64,000 nucleotides of DNA from positions 1 through 64,000 of the forward strand of contig JANQWK010000086.1 of assembly GCA_030729925.1 (NCBI GenBank), written 5' to 3'. The notes beneath the pieces are model-generated. The model saw only the letters and a list, made by a program, of their open reading frames with translations, was not told where the DNA came from and searched no databases. Shown here in pieces: positions 42,282 to 52,345 of this stretch (position 1 is the first letter of the stretch; every line of letters begins with the position of its first letter). The position numbers and the translations under genes were made by a program. Source of the DNA: Saprospiraceae bacterium. Its GTDB lineage: Bacteria > Bacteroidota > Bacteroidia > Chitinophagales > Saprospiraceae.

Positions 42282-43235
42282 ATGCGACTGTTTTTTGTTT
42301 GGATGATCATGAGTGCGTTTGCGGTAGCCGGCGAGGCTACCCAGTCAGATTGGGATTATGTCGTAGCAGCTGACGGGAGCGGAGACTTCGCCCGGATCCA
42401 GGAAGCCATTGATGCGGTACCTCACCTGCGGGCCAATCGGACGGTCATTTTTATCAAAAAAGGAACCTACAAAGAAAAACTATTGCTGCCTTCCACCAAG
42501 ACGAATGTCACGTTTATCGGGGAGGATGTGCATACCACTATTTTGACCTGGGATGATTACGCCAGCAAGCCGAACCGCTTTGGCGAAAACATCGGCACCT
42601 CCGGATCTGCTTCCTTTTTTGTCAACGGCGACGGGTTTGAAGCCTACAACCTGACTTTCGAAAACAGCAGCGGCCCTGTTGGACAGGCAGTTGCTGTGCG
42701 GATAGATGGCGACAAAGTGAAATTTGAAAATTGCCGCTTTCTCGGTTTTCAGGATACCCTGTATTTGCACGGCGACCGCAGCCGGCAGTATTACAAGAAC
42801 TGCTACATCGAGGGTACGGTGGATTTTATTTTTGGATCCGCTACCGCCCTGTTCGAAAACTGTGAGATCCGCTGCAAAAAAGGGGGCTACATCACGGCAG
42901 CTTCCACTCCCCCGGGAAAGGATTACGGTTTGGTGTTTCTGAGTTGCAGGATCACCGCAGATGCTCCCGACGCGCGTTTTTACCTGGGAAGACCCTGGCG
43001 TAATTACGCCAAAACGGTTTTTGTTCAATGCTACCTGGATGCCCATATCCGCACGGAGGGCTGGCACAACTGGAACAAGCCGGAGGCAGAACAAAGTGTG
43101 GTTTATGCAGAATATTTGTCCTATGGTCCGGGCGCGGCTACAGAAGGCCGAGCGTCCTGGTCGCAACAGCTAAGTCCGGAAGCAGCCGAAAATTATACCA
43201 AAGAAAGAATCCTGGGCGACTGGAATCCAAAGTAA
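42282..43235 (+). CDS. Pectin methylesterase, CE8
   Basis: Removes methyl groups from homogalacturonan, opening it to pectate lyases. The 317-residue protein has a signal peptide (MRLFFVWMIMSAFAVAG) and the right-handed beta-helix. The catalytic aspartates are Asp158 in GFQDTL and Asp181 in DFIFG; QAVAVRIDGD precedes and FYLGRPWRNYAKTVF holds the substrate Arg. The ATG at 42282 is used rather than the TTG at 42276. It begins 9 bases after the GH43 stop and precedes a CE12 gene. Confidence 0.94.
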   Translation: MRLFFVWMIMSAFAVAGEATQSDWDYVVAADGSGDFARIQEAIDAVPHLRANRTVIFIKKGTYKEKLLLPSTKTNVTFIGEDVHTTILTWDDYASKPNRFGENIGTSGSASFFVNGDGFEAYNLTFENSSGPVGQAVAVRIDGDKVKFENCRFLGFQDTLYLHGDRSRQYYKNCYIEGTVDFIFGSATALFENCEIRCKKGGYITAASTPPGKDYGLVFLSCRITADAPDARFYLGRPWRNYAKTVFVQCYLDAHIRTEGWHNWNKPEAEQSVVYAEYLSYGPGAATEGRASWSQQLSPEAAENYTKERILGDWNPK

Positions 43236-43261
43236 ACTACTCCAAAAAAAAACGATCAACC

Positions 43262-44011
43262 ATGAAAAAGACCTTTCTCCTCCTGATGCCGTTGCTCCTC
43301 CTGAGCATGAAAGCCGATAAAAAAACCATTACTGTTTTTCTGGCGGGCGATTCTACCATGGCTTTCAAGCCCAAAACCGAACACCCCGAGCGAGGCTGGG
43401 GAATGATGTTGGAGCCCTTGTTCAACGACAAAGTGCGTTTCGACAATCGCGCTAAGAACGGGCGGAGCACCAAAACCTTTCTAGCTGAGGGGATATGGGA
43501 CGGCATCATGGCGGATGTCGCGAAAGGCGATTATGTGGTCATCCAATTTGGTCACAACGACAGCAGTAAGGAAAAAGGCGAACGCTATACGACTCCGGAG
43601 CAGTACCGCAAAAACCTGGAGTTCATGGTCACAACCACCCGCGCCAAAAAAGCCCACCCCATCCTCTGTACCCCGGTTGTGCGCCGTCGCTTCGACCAGG
43701 ACGGGAAGTTTTATGATTCCCACGGCGAATATCCGGATTTGGTCAGACAAGTAGCGGCAGCCATGAAAGTCCCCCTGATAGACATGCACCGCAGCAGCGA
43801 GAAGGTCATTGTGGCACATGGAGAAGAAGACTCCAAAAAGATATTCCTGCACATCGCTCCCGGAGCCTATCCCGTTTTGCCGGAAGGCATGACCGATAAC
43901 ACCCACTTTTCGGCCTATGGAGCAGGATTGATGGCAGAGTTGTTCGCCGAAGGACTGGAAAATCAGGCTGTACGACTGGCAAAACACTTGAAAAAGGCCG
44001 CCGTGAAATAA
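43262..44011 (+). CDS. Rhamnogalacturonan acetylesterase, CE12 (SGNH)
   Basis: Removes acetyl groups from rhamnogalacturonan. The open frame extends to 43028 inside the CE8 gene, but the ATG at 43262 gives a signal peptide (MKKTFLLLMPLLLLSMKA) and 249 residues. SGNH blocks are visible: Ser31 in LAGDSTMAF, Gly in NRAKNGRSTKTF, Asn in IQFGHNDSSKEKG, and Asp212/His215 in DNTHFSAYGA. The set matches CE12 in pectin loci. A 147-bp gap with a promoter candidate follows. Confidence 0.92.
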   Translation: MKKTFLLLMPLLLLSMKADKKTITVFLAGDSTMAFKPKTEHPERGWGMMLEPLFNDKVRFDNRAKNGRSTKTFLAEGIWDGIMADVAKGDYVVIQFGHNDSSKEKGERYTTPEQYRKNLEFMVTTTRAKKAHPILCTPVVRRRFDQDGKFYDSHGEYPDLVRQVAAAMKVPLIDMHRSSEKVIVAHGEEDSKKIFLHIAPGAYPVLPEGMTDNTHFSAYGAGLMAELFAEGLENQAVRLAKHLKKAAVK

Positions 44012-44112
44012 AATTTTTTGCTGTAAGCACCGGTATTGCAAGAATTTTTATTCCGGAAAAAAATAGCGCAGCATTTGTTAATTCTGGAATAGTCCTACAA
44101 GATAAGCGCCTC

Positions 44113-44120
44113 TAAATTTG
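44113..44120 (+). promoter_or_regulatory. Candidate -7 box for the pectate lyase gene
   Basis: TAAATTTG is an exact TAnnTTTG match 38 bases before the PL1 start. No TTTG at the expected -33 distance. The 147-bp gap before PL1 suggests a transcript break inside the locus. Confidence 0.4.
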
Positions 44121-44158
44121 AAACGAGACATTACCCCAATCAACCTTGAATCCATAAT

Positions 44159-45718
44159 ATGAAAAATGCAATTATCTTTTTTTGCTGGTTGTTGTATCCG
44201 TTCCTGCTGGGTGCGCAGGAGTCCGGGCCTGTAGGCTGGGCTTCCCTGAATGGGGGGACAAGCGGAGGGGCAGGAGGGGATACGGTGCGGATAGACAGTC
44301 GGTCGGACTTACTCTTCTACACCGCAGCCACGGCGCCTTATGTGCTGCTGATTGAGGATACCATCCGGTTGAACCTCTACGAACGGGTGCCGGTTCGAGG
44401 CAACAAGACCCTCGTAGGCACAGGCACGGGCGCTACGGTGCTCAATGGGGGTATAGAAATCAAAGGCAATAACGTGATCGTGCGCAACCTGCGTATTACC
44501 GGTTCGTATGATGGCGACTGGGACGGAAAGACCCATTCTACCGATGCCATAACTGTATATGGTAAAAATGTGTGGATTGACCACTGCGATCTGTCTGCTT
44601 CTTCGGATGGCTTACTCGATATCCGATCAGACGGGAGTACTCCCGCAGATTATGTGACCATTTCCTGGACTCGGCTGAGCAACCACAACAAGGTCATGCT
44701 CTTTGGTTCTGGCGATGACGAGGTCGTCTTGCGCAACCATCTTCGGGTGACCCTCCACCATTGCTGGTTCGACGGGTATCCGGAGCGCGGCATCCACCAG
44801 CGCATGCCCCGGGTGAGGTTTGGCGACGTACACCTGCTCAATAACTTTTTTGACGACATTGCCTCTTATTGCGTTGCAGCCCGATTTGAATCGGATTTGG
44901 TGGTCGAGAACAACTACTTCCGCAACAGTAAGCATCCGCACAACATAGAGGACAAGGGATTGGGGCTGGAAGACCCGGATCTGGTTGCGGTGGGCAATAT
45001 CTATGACAATTGCAGCGGTTCCAGGGTCTCTGGCGGAACGGCCTTTCGTCCGGGCGATTTTTATACCTATACGGCAGAGGATCCCCAACACCTGCCTGCC
45101 CGTATCATGAACGGCGCGGGTTTGCTGAATGATCCCAACAACCTTGCCCCGATGGCGGCGGTGGACGAACTGGTGCTGCCCGCAGCGAGCAATAGCAGTC
45201 ATACCCTGGATGTTTTGTCCAACGATACCGATCCTGACGGGGGGGAGTTGCGCCTTGCGGCGCTCATTCGAGCGCCCAGGGGGAATGCGCGTATTTTGGA
45301 CAATAAGTTGCGCTATACCAGTCCCTTTGATATCGGCAAGCCCGATACTTTGGTCTATCAGTTGGTAGATCTACAGGGGGGTATAGATACGGGTTTGGTG
45401 GTACTCCACTTTGGCACCCTCACGGCATGGCAGGAAGCCCCTCCGGGATTTGACCTGTTGGTCTATCCCAATCCGGGTCGAGAAAACATATCCGTTGAAT
45501 ACCACCATCCGGGCGGAAATCGGGGCATTTCAGGAATGCGACTGGAGGTCATTGACCTGCAGGGGCGCAGGCAAGCGGTCAGTGCCGATATCAGGCAAGC
45601 GGGCAGCGGGCGGTCTGTATTTCGCCTGAACACGGGATCGTTGCGCTCCGGGCACTATGTGGTTCGCATCACGGACGGAAGCTATCTGCTCACCCAAACC
45701 ATAACCATCGTCAAGTAA
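44159..45718 (+). CDS. Pectate lyase family 1 with Ig-like and T9SS sorting domains
   Basis: A 519-residue secreted enzyme. The signal peptide ends in LLGAQ. The PL1 beta-helix (about 25-330) shows STDAITVYGKNVWIDHCDLSASSDGLLDI (calcium region), a Trp/Ser strand and GYPERGIHQRMPRVRFGDVHLLNNFF with the catalytic Arg neighbourhood. A Big/cadherin-like Ig domain (about 340-425) has HTLDVLSNDTDPDGGELRL. The C-terminus is a T9SS type A domain (FDLLVYPNPGRENISVEY, GHYVVRITDGSYLLTQTITIVK). It should be exported to the surface by T9SS and depolymerise de-esterified homogalacturonan. Confidence 0.92.
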   Translation: MKNAIIFFCWLLYPFLLGAQESGPVGWASLNGGTSGGAGGDTVRIDSRSDLLFYTAATAPYVLLIEDTIRLNLYERVPVRGNKTLVGTGTGATVLNGGIEIKGNNVIVRNLRITGSYDGDWDGKTHSTDAITVYGKNVWIDHCDLSASSDGLLDIRSDGSTPADYVTISWTRLSNHNKVMLFGSGDDEVVLRNHLRVTLHHCWFDGYPERGIHQRMPRVRFGDVHLLNNFFDDIASYCVAARFESDLVVENNYFRNSKHPHNIEDKGLGLEDPDLVAVGNIYDNCSGSRVSGGTAFRPGDFYTYTAEDPQHLPARIMNGAGLLNDPNNLAPMAAVDELVLPAASNSSHTLDVLSNDTDPDGGELRLAALIRAPRGNARILDNKLRYTSPFDIGKPDTLVYQLVDLQGGIDTGLVVLHFGTLTAWQEAPPGFDLLVYPNPGRENISVEYHHPGGNRGISGMRLEVIDLQGRRQAVSADIRQAGSGRSVFRLNTGSLRSGHYVVRITDGSYLLTQTITIVK

Positions 45719-45735
45719 ACTGAAAAAAAAATAAC

Positions 45736-47028
45736 ATGAATTATAAATGTTTTAGGTCTGTATCAACAAACAACACCCTCAAAGGAAGCCTGTGGGTCGT
45801 ATTGCTGGCCAGCGCGTTGTTGGTTTCCTGCGGCAACACAGGTTTGGAAGACCCCAAAGCCAAGTCGGCCGACCCACTTCCCGAGCCGGTATCCATTTCT
45901 ACGAGTTTGCCTTGGTCGGAGCGCATGGCGCAATCCATCATGGCCAGAAACAAAGAAGCCTGGATGACCGACTTTCGCGAAAAACCCCGCTGGACCTACA
46001 CCAACGGATTGGTCTTGCTTGCCATTTTGAAAGTAGGGGAGCAGTCGGGCAAAGCGGTGTATTACGATTATACCAAGTCTTATGCAGACACCATGATCAA
46101 CGCCAATGGCGAGATCCGGGATTACGACATGGAAGACTTCAATATTGACCATATCAATCCGGGCAAACTGTTGTTTCCCCTCTATAAAAAAACGGGAGAT
46201 CAGCGCTATCGGATTGCCCTGACCACCTTGCGCAGACAGCTCGACTGGCAGCCCCGAACCTCTGAGGGGGGCTTCTGGCACAAACTCATCTATCCCTGGC
46301 AGATGTGGCTGGACGGACTTTATATGGGATCTCCTTTTTACGCCGAATACGCCAAAACTTTTGGTGAGCCGGAAGTCTTTGACGACGTTGCCCTGCAGTT
46401 TCAGCTCATGGAAAAAAATGCGCTTGACCCTGCCACGGGTTTGCTCCACCACGGCTGGGACGAAAGCAAAATACAACAATGGGCGGATCCCGTCACCGGA
46501 AAATCGCCCAGTATTTGGGGGAGAGCCATGGGTTGGTATGCCATGGCCCTGGTGGATGTCATCGAATACTTCCCCGAAAACCATCCGGCGAGGGAAGACC
46601 TGTTGAAAAAACTCAGGAGTACCCTCGATGCTGCCCTGAAATACCAGGATCCTGCGTCCGGGCTTTGGTACCAGGTACTGGATCAGGGTGGTAGAGCGGG
46701 GAACTTCCTGGAAGCAACCGTCTCGTCCATGTTTGTATATACCATGGTCAAAGGCTACAACCAGGGTTACCTGCCGGAATCCTACTTGGAGCAAGCTCGA
46801 AAATCCTACCGAGGACTCATTGATAACCTCGTAGAGGTCGAGGAAAACGGCGAAGTACACATCCACAAATGCTGTGCTGTTGCCGGCCTTGGCGGAAAAC
46901 CCTATCGCACAGGAACCTATGACTACTATATCAACGAGGAAGTGCGCAGCAACGATCCCAAAGCCACAGGTCCTTTCCTACTCGCCAGCCTGGAATTTGA
47001 AAAATTAGAAAAACTCACCCAACAATAA
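45736..47028 (+). CDS. Unsaturated rhamnogalacturonyl/galacturonyl hydrolase, GH105
   Basis: Cleaves the unsaturated uronic acid that pectin lyases leave at the non-reducing end, yielding the ketouronate used by KduI. The 430-residue lipoprotein has Cys33 in LLVSC after a long basic N-terminus. The GH105 (alpha/alpha)6 barrel shows YDMEDFNIDHINPGKLLFPLY with the catalytic Asp, WQMWLDGLYMGSPFYAEYA, WGRAMGWYAMALVD and CCAVAGLGGKPYRTGTYDYYI near the end. It starts 17 bases after the PL1 stop. Confidence 0.93.
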   Translation: MNYKCFRSVSTNNTLKGSLWVVLLASALLVSCGNTGLEDPKAKSADPLPEPVSISTSLPWSERMAQSIMARNKEAWMTDFREKPRWTYTNGLVLLAILKVGEQSGKAVYYDYTKSYADTMINANGEIRDYDMEDFNIDHINPGKLLFPLYKKTGDQRYRIALTTLRRQLDWQPRTSEGGFWHKLIYPWQMWLDGLYMGSPFYAEYAKTFGEPEVFDDVALQFQLMEKNALDPATGLLHHGWDESKIQQWADPVTGKSPSIWGRAMGWYAMALVDVIEYFPENHPAREDLLKKLRSTLDAALKYQDPASGLWYQVLDQGGRAGNFLEATVSSMFVYTMVKGYNQGYLPESYLEQARKSYRGLIDNLVEVEENGEVHIHKCCAVAGLGGKPYRTGTYDYYINEEVRSNDPKATGPFLLASLEFEKLEKLTQQ

Positions 47029-47087
47029 TTATTAGCGACACAAAAAATGAAAGCCTATGCACCCTATTTGACAACAGCAAAAAGATG

Positions 47088-47153
47088 CTACCCTTTTGTG
47101 AATTCTTGCAGGGTAGGAAGAATGCAGCTTACCAGGCAGGTAGAATAGTTTTG
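47088..47153 (+). promoter_or_regulatory. SusC upstream region: inverted repeat and candidate -7 box
   Basis: In the 170-bp gap before susC an inverted repeat CTACCC - 17 bases - GGGTAG (47088-47116) precedes an exact -7 box TAGTTTTG (47146-47153), which lies 45 bases before the ATG. The repeat could be an operator for the hybrid two-component regulator or a weak hairpin; no -33 TTTG is obvious. Confidence 0.3.
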
Positions 47154-47198
47154 CAATAATATTTTGATTAATCCACGATCTAACGAAATTTTTTGCTC

Positions 47199-50100
47199 AT
47201 GAAATTTACTTTTTTAAAAGAAACCATCGGGCTTTTGCTTTCCCTGTTTTTGCTGGGCGGTGCTTCCCTGCATGCGCAGCAGACCATCAGCGGGAAAGTG
47301 ACGGCAAGCGACAAGGAACCCCTGATCGGGGTGAATGTCCAGATTAAAAATACCGGAACCGGAACGACCACCGATGTGGATGGCAGCTATAGCATCGAAG
47401 CCGGTGCATCGGACGTACTGGTGTTTTCGTACATAGGTTTTGCAGCGCAGGAGATTGCGGTTGGCGACCAGCGCGTGATTGATGTGGTACTGGAACCGGA
47501 TGCCAATATCCTGGACGAGGTAGTGGTTCTGGGTTATGGTTCGGTCAAAAAATCAGACCTGACGGGCTCAGTAGCTACGGTTACGGGTTCTCAGATCGCC
47601 AAAATCCCCATCACGAGTGCTGCCCAGGCGATTACCGGCCGACTTCCGGGTGTCAATGTCCTGACCACAGACGGTTCTCCGGATGCCGAGGTGGTGATCA
47701 GGGTGCGGGGTGGCGGATCCATTACGCAAGACAACTCTCCCCTGTACGTAGTGGACGGCTTTATCGTCAACAGCATTCGCGACATCCCCCCCACGGATAT
47801 CGAAAGCATCAACGTGCTGAAAGACGCAGCCGCTACGGCAATTTATGGCGCACAGGCTTCCAATGGGGTAATTGTGATTACTACTAAAAATCCCGTAGCC
47901 GGGAAAATAGCGGTCTCGTACAATGGTTTTGTACAAACCAAACAACTGCCGGGCGACCGGAAGTTTGAGGTGCTGTCACCCTACGAGTTTGTGATGGCCA
48001 ATTACGAAGTTGCCAAGTTGCGCTCGGATGCCGATGTGCGGAATTTTGAGCGGTTTTTTGGCAAATACGATGACTTGGAACTGTACAAAAATAAAAGACC
48101 TACCGATTGGCAGGACGAGTTGTTTGGCGAACCCCAATTGTCCCAGTACCACAATGTGAGCATCAGCGGAGGTACAGAGACGACCAAGCTGAGCTTGAGC
48201 TTTACCAACAATACCGATGAAGGATTGCTCTTAGGTTCTGGATTTACCCGAAATGTGATCAACTTTAAGTTGAACCAAAAGCTGTCCAAAAAATTGACCT
48301 TCGAGGCAAGTGCGCGACTCAACAATACCGTGGTGGATGGTGCAGGTACTTCCGGTAATGCCCAGATCAACATCAAAGACGCGGTGCAGACGCGCCCGGT
48401 TAATGGTATTGCAGATGAACTGGAAATTGACCTCAACTCGATTGACCCCAACGACGATTTTCAGGCCTTCCTGAGAAGCCTGGTGAATCCTACTGAATTG
48501 GTCAAACAAGACTGGCGAAAACGAACGACCAACGATTACATCCTGAACGGTGCCCTGAATTGGAACATCCGGTCCAACTTGGATTTCAAATCTACGTTTA
48601 CCAGCGCTAAAACCTTCGACGGCAACTTGCGTTTCTATGGTCCCCTGACGAGTGAGTCTTTCAACAATGGAGGTAATTTGCCCCTGGGCGAAAAAACCAA
48701 CCGGGAGTTGTTTACTTATCGCTGGTTGAATACCCTTTCTTACCAGGTGGAAAATTTAGGCAATCACAGCCTGGACCTGCTTGCAGGACATGAAATTTAT
48801 TCTGCCGGCGGGACGGTCAATTTTATCCGCTCGGAAGATTTCCGCTTGTCCATCACACCGGAGGAGTTGTTTGCCAACATGACTTTTGGTCGAACCGACC
48901 GCCTCGAGACGTCCGAGCTGACGAACTCCAACCGATTGTCTTTCTTCGGTAGGGCCAACTACCAGTTTAAAGACAAATACCTCTTCACCGCCACCCTGCG
49001 TTCCGATGCTTCCTCCAAATTCGGGGCAGACAATCGCCTGGGCATCTTCCCGGCTTTTGCCGTAGGCTGGAAAATTTCAGAGGAGGGCTTCCTGGCAGAT
49101 AGCGACTTCATCAGCGAATTGAAATTGCGCGCAAGCTATGGTCAGACCGGTAACGACCGCATTGACCCCACGGCTACCCAGTTCCTTTTCGTTGGGTCAA
49201 CCCTGAGAGGTCCCGGTTTTGGGAATGTGGACAATCCTTACTACACCCCAACCGGGAGTACTTTGTACAACCCCAACATCAAATGGGAGACGACAACCAA
49301 CCGAAACCTGGGTCTGGATTTCTCCCTGAACAATGGCCGAATCAACGGTACCCTGGATGTGTATAGAAATACCACCGAAGATCTTTTGCTGCAATCCGCT
49401 ATTCCTTCCAACACGGGTTTCAGAACCCAATGGAACAATATCGGTACGACCTCCAACCAGGGGATCGAGCTGGGATTGTCGGCCTTCCTGATTGACAAAC
49501 GCGATGTGAGCCTGACCTTCAATTTCAATATCGGTAAAAACAAGGCGAGTGTGGATGAACTCGACGGAACCACCGATCGCTTTTTCCAGTCTAACTGGGC
49601 GAGTACCGACCTCAAGGATCAGGATGACTTCTACGTGCGCGTGGGCGGCACCCTGGGGGATATTTACGGATACGTGACGGATGGGTACTACAGCACCAGC
49701 GACTTCGCATCTTATGATCCGGTAAGCGGCAATTATACCCTGAATGACGGGGTGGCCAATTCTGGCGCAACGGTTGGAAATACGAGAATTCGCCCAGGCT
49801 ACCTCAAACTCAAAGACCTGAACGGCGATGGCGTGATCAATAGCCTTGACCGAACCGTGATCGGGAATACCCTGCCCAAACACCAGGGTGGTTTCGGACT
49901 GGATTTCCGCTACAAAAACTTCGATGTGTCGGCTTTCTTCAACTGGACCTACGGCAACGATGTGTACAACACCGGAAAAATCCAGTACAACCAGTTCCGC
50001 CGGGTCAATTATGGCAACATGTTGAATACCATGAGTCTGGATAACCGATTCTCTTACATTGACATCGAGGGATCTTTTACCGGTACTCCGGGTGAAGTAG

Positions 50101-50462
50101 TCACCGACCTGGCCACGTTGGCGCAAATGAACGCCGGAAAAAACATCTGGTCGCATACCAGTTTTGGCGTAGCCCAAGCTACTATCCACTCATGGGCAGT
50201 AGAAGATGGCTCGCACCTCCGTCTGAACAACGTCAATCTGGGTTATACCCTTCCGGCGCAATTAACCTCAAGACTGGGGATCTCTCAGTTGAGAATCTAT
50301 GCTACCGGTAACAACCTGAAACTGTGGACCAATTATAGCGGGTACGACCCCGAAGTGAGTACTTCCAGAAGTTCAGCGTTTTCTGCCCTGACTCCGGGTG
50401 TGGATTACTCCGCCTTCCCAAGAAGCCGCTCCTACACCTTTGGCGTAAATGTTACCTTTTAA
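47199..50462 (+). CDS. SusC/RagA-type TonB-linked outer-membrane transporter
   Basis: Imports oligosaccharides across the outer membrane with its SusD lid, using TonB energy. The 1087-residue protein has a signal peptide to LHAQ, a carboxypeptidase-regulatory-like domain (about 30-105; ISGKVTASDKEPLIGVNVQI), a TonB box region VVVLGYGSVKKSDLTGSV, the plug (about 120-230; VIRVRGGGSITQDNSPLYVVDGF) and a 22-strand barrel ending RSYTFGVNVTF. The ATG at 47199 is preferred to the TTG at 47193. SusD follows after 27 bases. The locus content points to pectic oligomers as cargo. Confidence 0.96.
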   Translation: MKFTFLKETIGLLLSLFLLGGASLHAQQTISGKVTASDKEPLIGVNVQIKNTGTGTTTDVDGSYSIEAGASDVLVFSYIGFAAQEIAVGDQRVIDVVLEPDANILDEVVVLGYGSVKKSDLTGSVATVTGSQIAKIPITSAAQAITGRLPGVNVLTTDGSPDAEVVIRVRGGGSITQDNSPLYVVDGFIVNSIRDIPPTDIESINVLKDAAATAIYGAQASNGVIVITTKNPVAGKIAVSYNGFVQTKQLPGDRKFEVLSPYEFVMANYEVAKLRSDADVRNFERFFGKYDDLELYKNKRPTDWQDELFGEPQLSQYHNVSISGGTETTKLSLSFTNNTDEGLLLGSGFTRNVINFKLNQKLSKKLTFEASARLNNTVVDGAGTSGNAQINIKDAVQTRPVNGIADELEIDLNSIDPNDDFQAFLRSLVNPTELVKQDWRKRTTNDYILNGALNWNIRSNLDFKSTFTSAKTFDGNLRFYGPLTSESFNNGGNLPLGEKTNRELFTYRWLNTLSYQVENLGNHSLDLLAGHEIYSAGGTVNFIRSEDFRLSITPEELFANMTFGRTDRLETSELTNSNRLSFFGRANYQFKDKYLFTATLRSDASSKFGADNRLGIFPAFAVGWKISEEGFLADSDFISELKLRASYGQTGNDRIDPTATQFLFVGSTLRGPGFGNVDNPYYTPTGSTLYNPNIKWETTTNRNLGLDFSLNNGRINGTLDVYRNTTEDLLLQSAIPSNTGFRTQWNNIGTTSNQGIELGLSAFLIDKRDVSLTFNFNIGKNKASVDELDGTTDRFFQSNWASTDLKDQDDFYVRVGGTLGDIYGYVTDGYYSTSDFASYDPVSGNYTLNDGVANSGATVGNTRIRPGYLKLKDLNGDGVINSLDRTVIGNTLPKHQGGFGLDFRYKNFDVSAFFNWTYGNDVYNTGKIQYNQFRRVNYGNMLNTMSLDNRFSYIDIEGSFTGTPGEVVTDLATLAQMNAGKNIWSHTSFGVAQATIHSWAVEDGSHLRLNNVNLGYTLPAQLTSRLGISQLRIYATGNNLKLWTNYSGYDPEVSTSRSSAFSALTPGVDYSAFPRSRSYTFGVNVTF

Positions 50463-50489
50463 TTGAACCCAACCAAAACTTGAAGCATC

Positions 50490-52307
50490 ATGAAAAGTAA
50501 AATTTTTGCCATAGCACTTATCCTGACAAGTCTGACGGCTTGTTCGGATTTTCTCGAACCGGATTCAATTTCTACTTTCGATACCAATTATGTGTTTTCT
50601 AATGTGGACGATGCCCGCCGAGGGGTGAATGCCATTTACGTGCAGTTTGGGGTGGATGGATTCCGCTCGCGGTTGTCCAATAACATGACCGGCAATACCG
50701 ATATCGAGCGACAAAGCGGATGGACCAGCTCCGGCGATCGCTACCAAATCTGGGATCTCAACGCACTGGCCAGCAATGGCGACCTGCGACAGTTTTGGAA
50801 TGCAGCCTACACCGCTATCCGGGATGCCAATATTGCGATTGATGGAATCAGCAACAGCGCAGCACTGAATTCTACCGATGTGCTGACCTCCAGAAAAATG
50901 TACCACATGCTGGGCGAGGCTTATACCCTGCGCGCGTTTTGGTACAGCATGCTGACCTACTACTTTGGCGATGTGCCCAACGTTCGAGAGGCGCCCAAGG
51001 CAGGGAATGATTTCTTTTTGCCGAAGGAAGACCGCAATGTTATCCTGACTCAGGCAATTCAGGACATGATAGATATCGAAGCACAGATGATGTGGGCAGA
51101 TGAGACCCAATACGGCATAGAAATGGTCAGCCGGGAATATACCCTGGCGATGATCGCCCGCATTGCTTTGCAGCGCGGAGGGTATTACCTGACACCCGAA
51201 CTGAACATGGAGCGGGAGTCGGATTACCAGGACTACTACAAAATTGCCCGAGATCATACCGAAAAATTGATGACCCTCAAGGATCGCCCGCTGCCGGAAG
51301 ATTTCCGACAGGTGTTCCTGAACCAGAGCAAGTTCATTTCTCCGGTTAACCAGGATGTGCTGTTCGAGGTTCCCTTCGCAATTGGCAACGGCGATGTGGG
51401 TTGGAATATCGGGGTAACGGTACAGGGCGGAGCGACCGCCAGCCACGATTATGGCTCGGGTAATAATTATATGTCCATTCCGCCTTCGTATTATTTGTCT
51501 TTCGATAAGGCAGATATTCGCCGAGACATTACTTGTGCCTTGTATCAGGTCAATACCAGTTTTGAAGAAGAATTTGTCAACAATTCGACGAATATTGCCC
51601 AAGGCAAATGGAGCCGTTATTTCCTGGAAAAAGGGCCGGGTGCTTCTTCGGCTAAAGGTACGGGCATTAACTGGCCCATGATGCGCTACGCCGATGTGCT
51701 GTTGATGTTTGCCGAAGCCGAAAACGAACTCAACGGACCTACTGCGGCTGCCCAAGAGGCCATGAAGCGGGTGCGCCGAAGAGCATTTGATGCGGCTCAG
51801 TGGAGCGAAAAAGTGGATGCGTATGTGGCCCAGGCTGCCGCAGGAAAAGAAAGTTTCTTCGAGGCGATTGTGGACGAAAGAGGTTGGGAGTTTGGCGGCG
51901 AGATGATCCGCAAGTACGAATTGATTCGCTGGAACCTGTATTCCGAGAAAATGGCCGAAACGGTAGAGACGCTCAAGGCGATGGCCGATGCGGCCTTTAC
52001 AGGCACGGGGTCGTATTCCGATTTGCCCGACTACATGTACTGGAAACGGGACGAAAGCGGTCGTTTTACCCTGCTCAACCCGGATTTCAAGGTGGCGGCA
52101 CCGCCCGATGATTCCTGGACGCGGGTGTCTTTTTTGTTGAGCCTGCGCAGTGAGACGACAACCTACCAGGAGTGGATCCTGAAAGACTGGCGCAATTATA
52201 TTTCCGAAGGGCCTAAACCGGGCGTGGTGCGGTATATTTTCCCCATCCCCCAGGAAGCTATTACCAACAGCCAGGGTACCCTGCAAAATGATGGCTACCA
52301 GTTTTAA
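50490..52307 (+). CDS. SusD/RagB-type surface glycan-binding lipoprotein
   Basis: Surface lipoprotein that captures glycan and closes the SusC channel. The 605-residue protein has lipobox LTAC (Cys18), TPR-like helices and typical stretches such as LGEAYTLRAFWYSMLTYYFGDVPNV, INWPMMRYADVLLMFAEAENELNG, and the closing FPIPQEAITNSQGTLQNDGYQF. Length is normal to slightly long. It pairs with the preceding SusC and is followed by a surface lipoprotein. Confidence 0.95.
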   Translation: MKSKIFAIALILTSLTACSDFLEPDSISTFDTNYVFSNVDDARRGVNAIYVQFGVDGFRSRLSNNMTGNTDIERQSGWTSSGDRYQIWDLNALASNGDLRQFWNAAYTAIRDANIAIDGISNSAALNSTDVLTSRKMYHMLGEAYTLRAFWYSMLTYYFGDVPNVREAPKAGNDFFLPKEDRNVILTQAIQDMIDIEAQMMWADETQYGIEMVSREYTLAMIARIALQRGGYYLTPELNMERESDYQDYYKIARDHTEKLMTLKDRPLPEDFRQVFLNQSKFISPVNQDVLFEVPFAIGNGDVGWNIGVTVQGGATASHDYGSGNNYMSIPPSYYLSFDKADIRRDITCALYQVNTSFEEEFVNNSTNIAQGKWSRYFLEKGPGASSAKGTGINWPMMRYADVLLMFAEAENELNGPTAAAQEAMKRVRRRAFDAAQWSEKVDAYVAQAAAGKESFFEAIVDERGWEFGGEMIRKYELIRWNLYSEKMAETVETLKAMADAAFTGTGSYSDLPDYMYWKRDESGRFTLLNPDFKVAAPPDDSWTRVSFLLSLRSETTTYQEWILKDWRNYISEGPKPGVVRYIFPIPQEAITNSQGTLQNDGYQF

Positions 52308-52345
52308 GGGAGCGCTTTTTTTATTCAACAGAAATCAAAAGAATT

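Noticed and set aside
50565-52328. 587-codon open frame antisense to susD
   Set aside because: SusD motifs are complete on the plus strand; the long antisense frame follows from codon bias.
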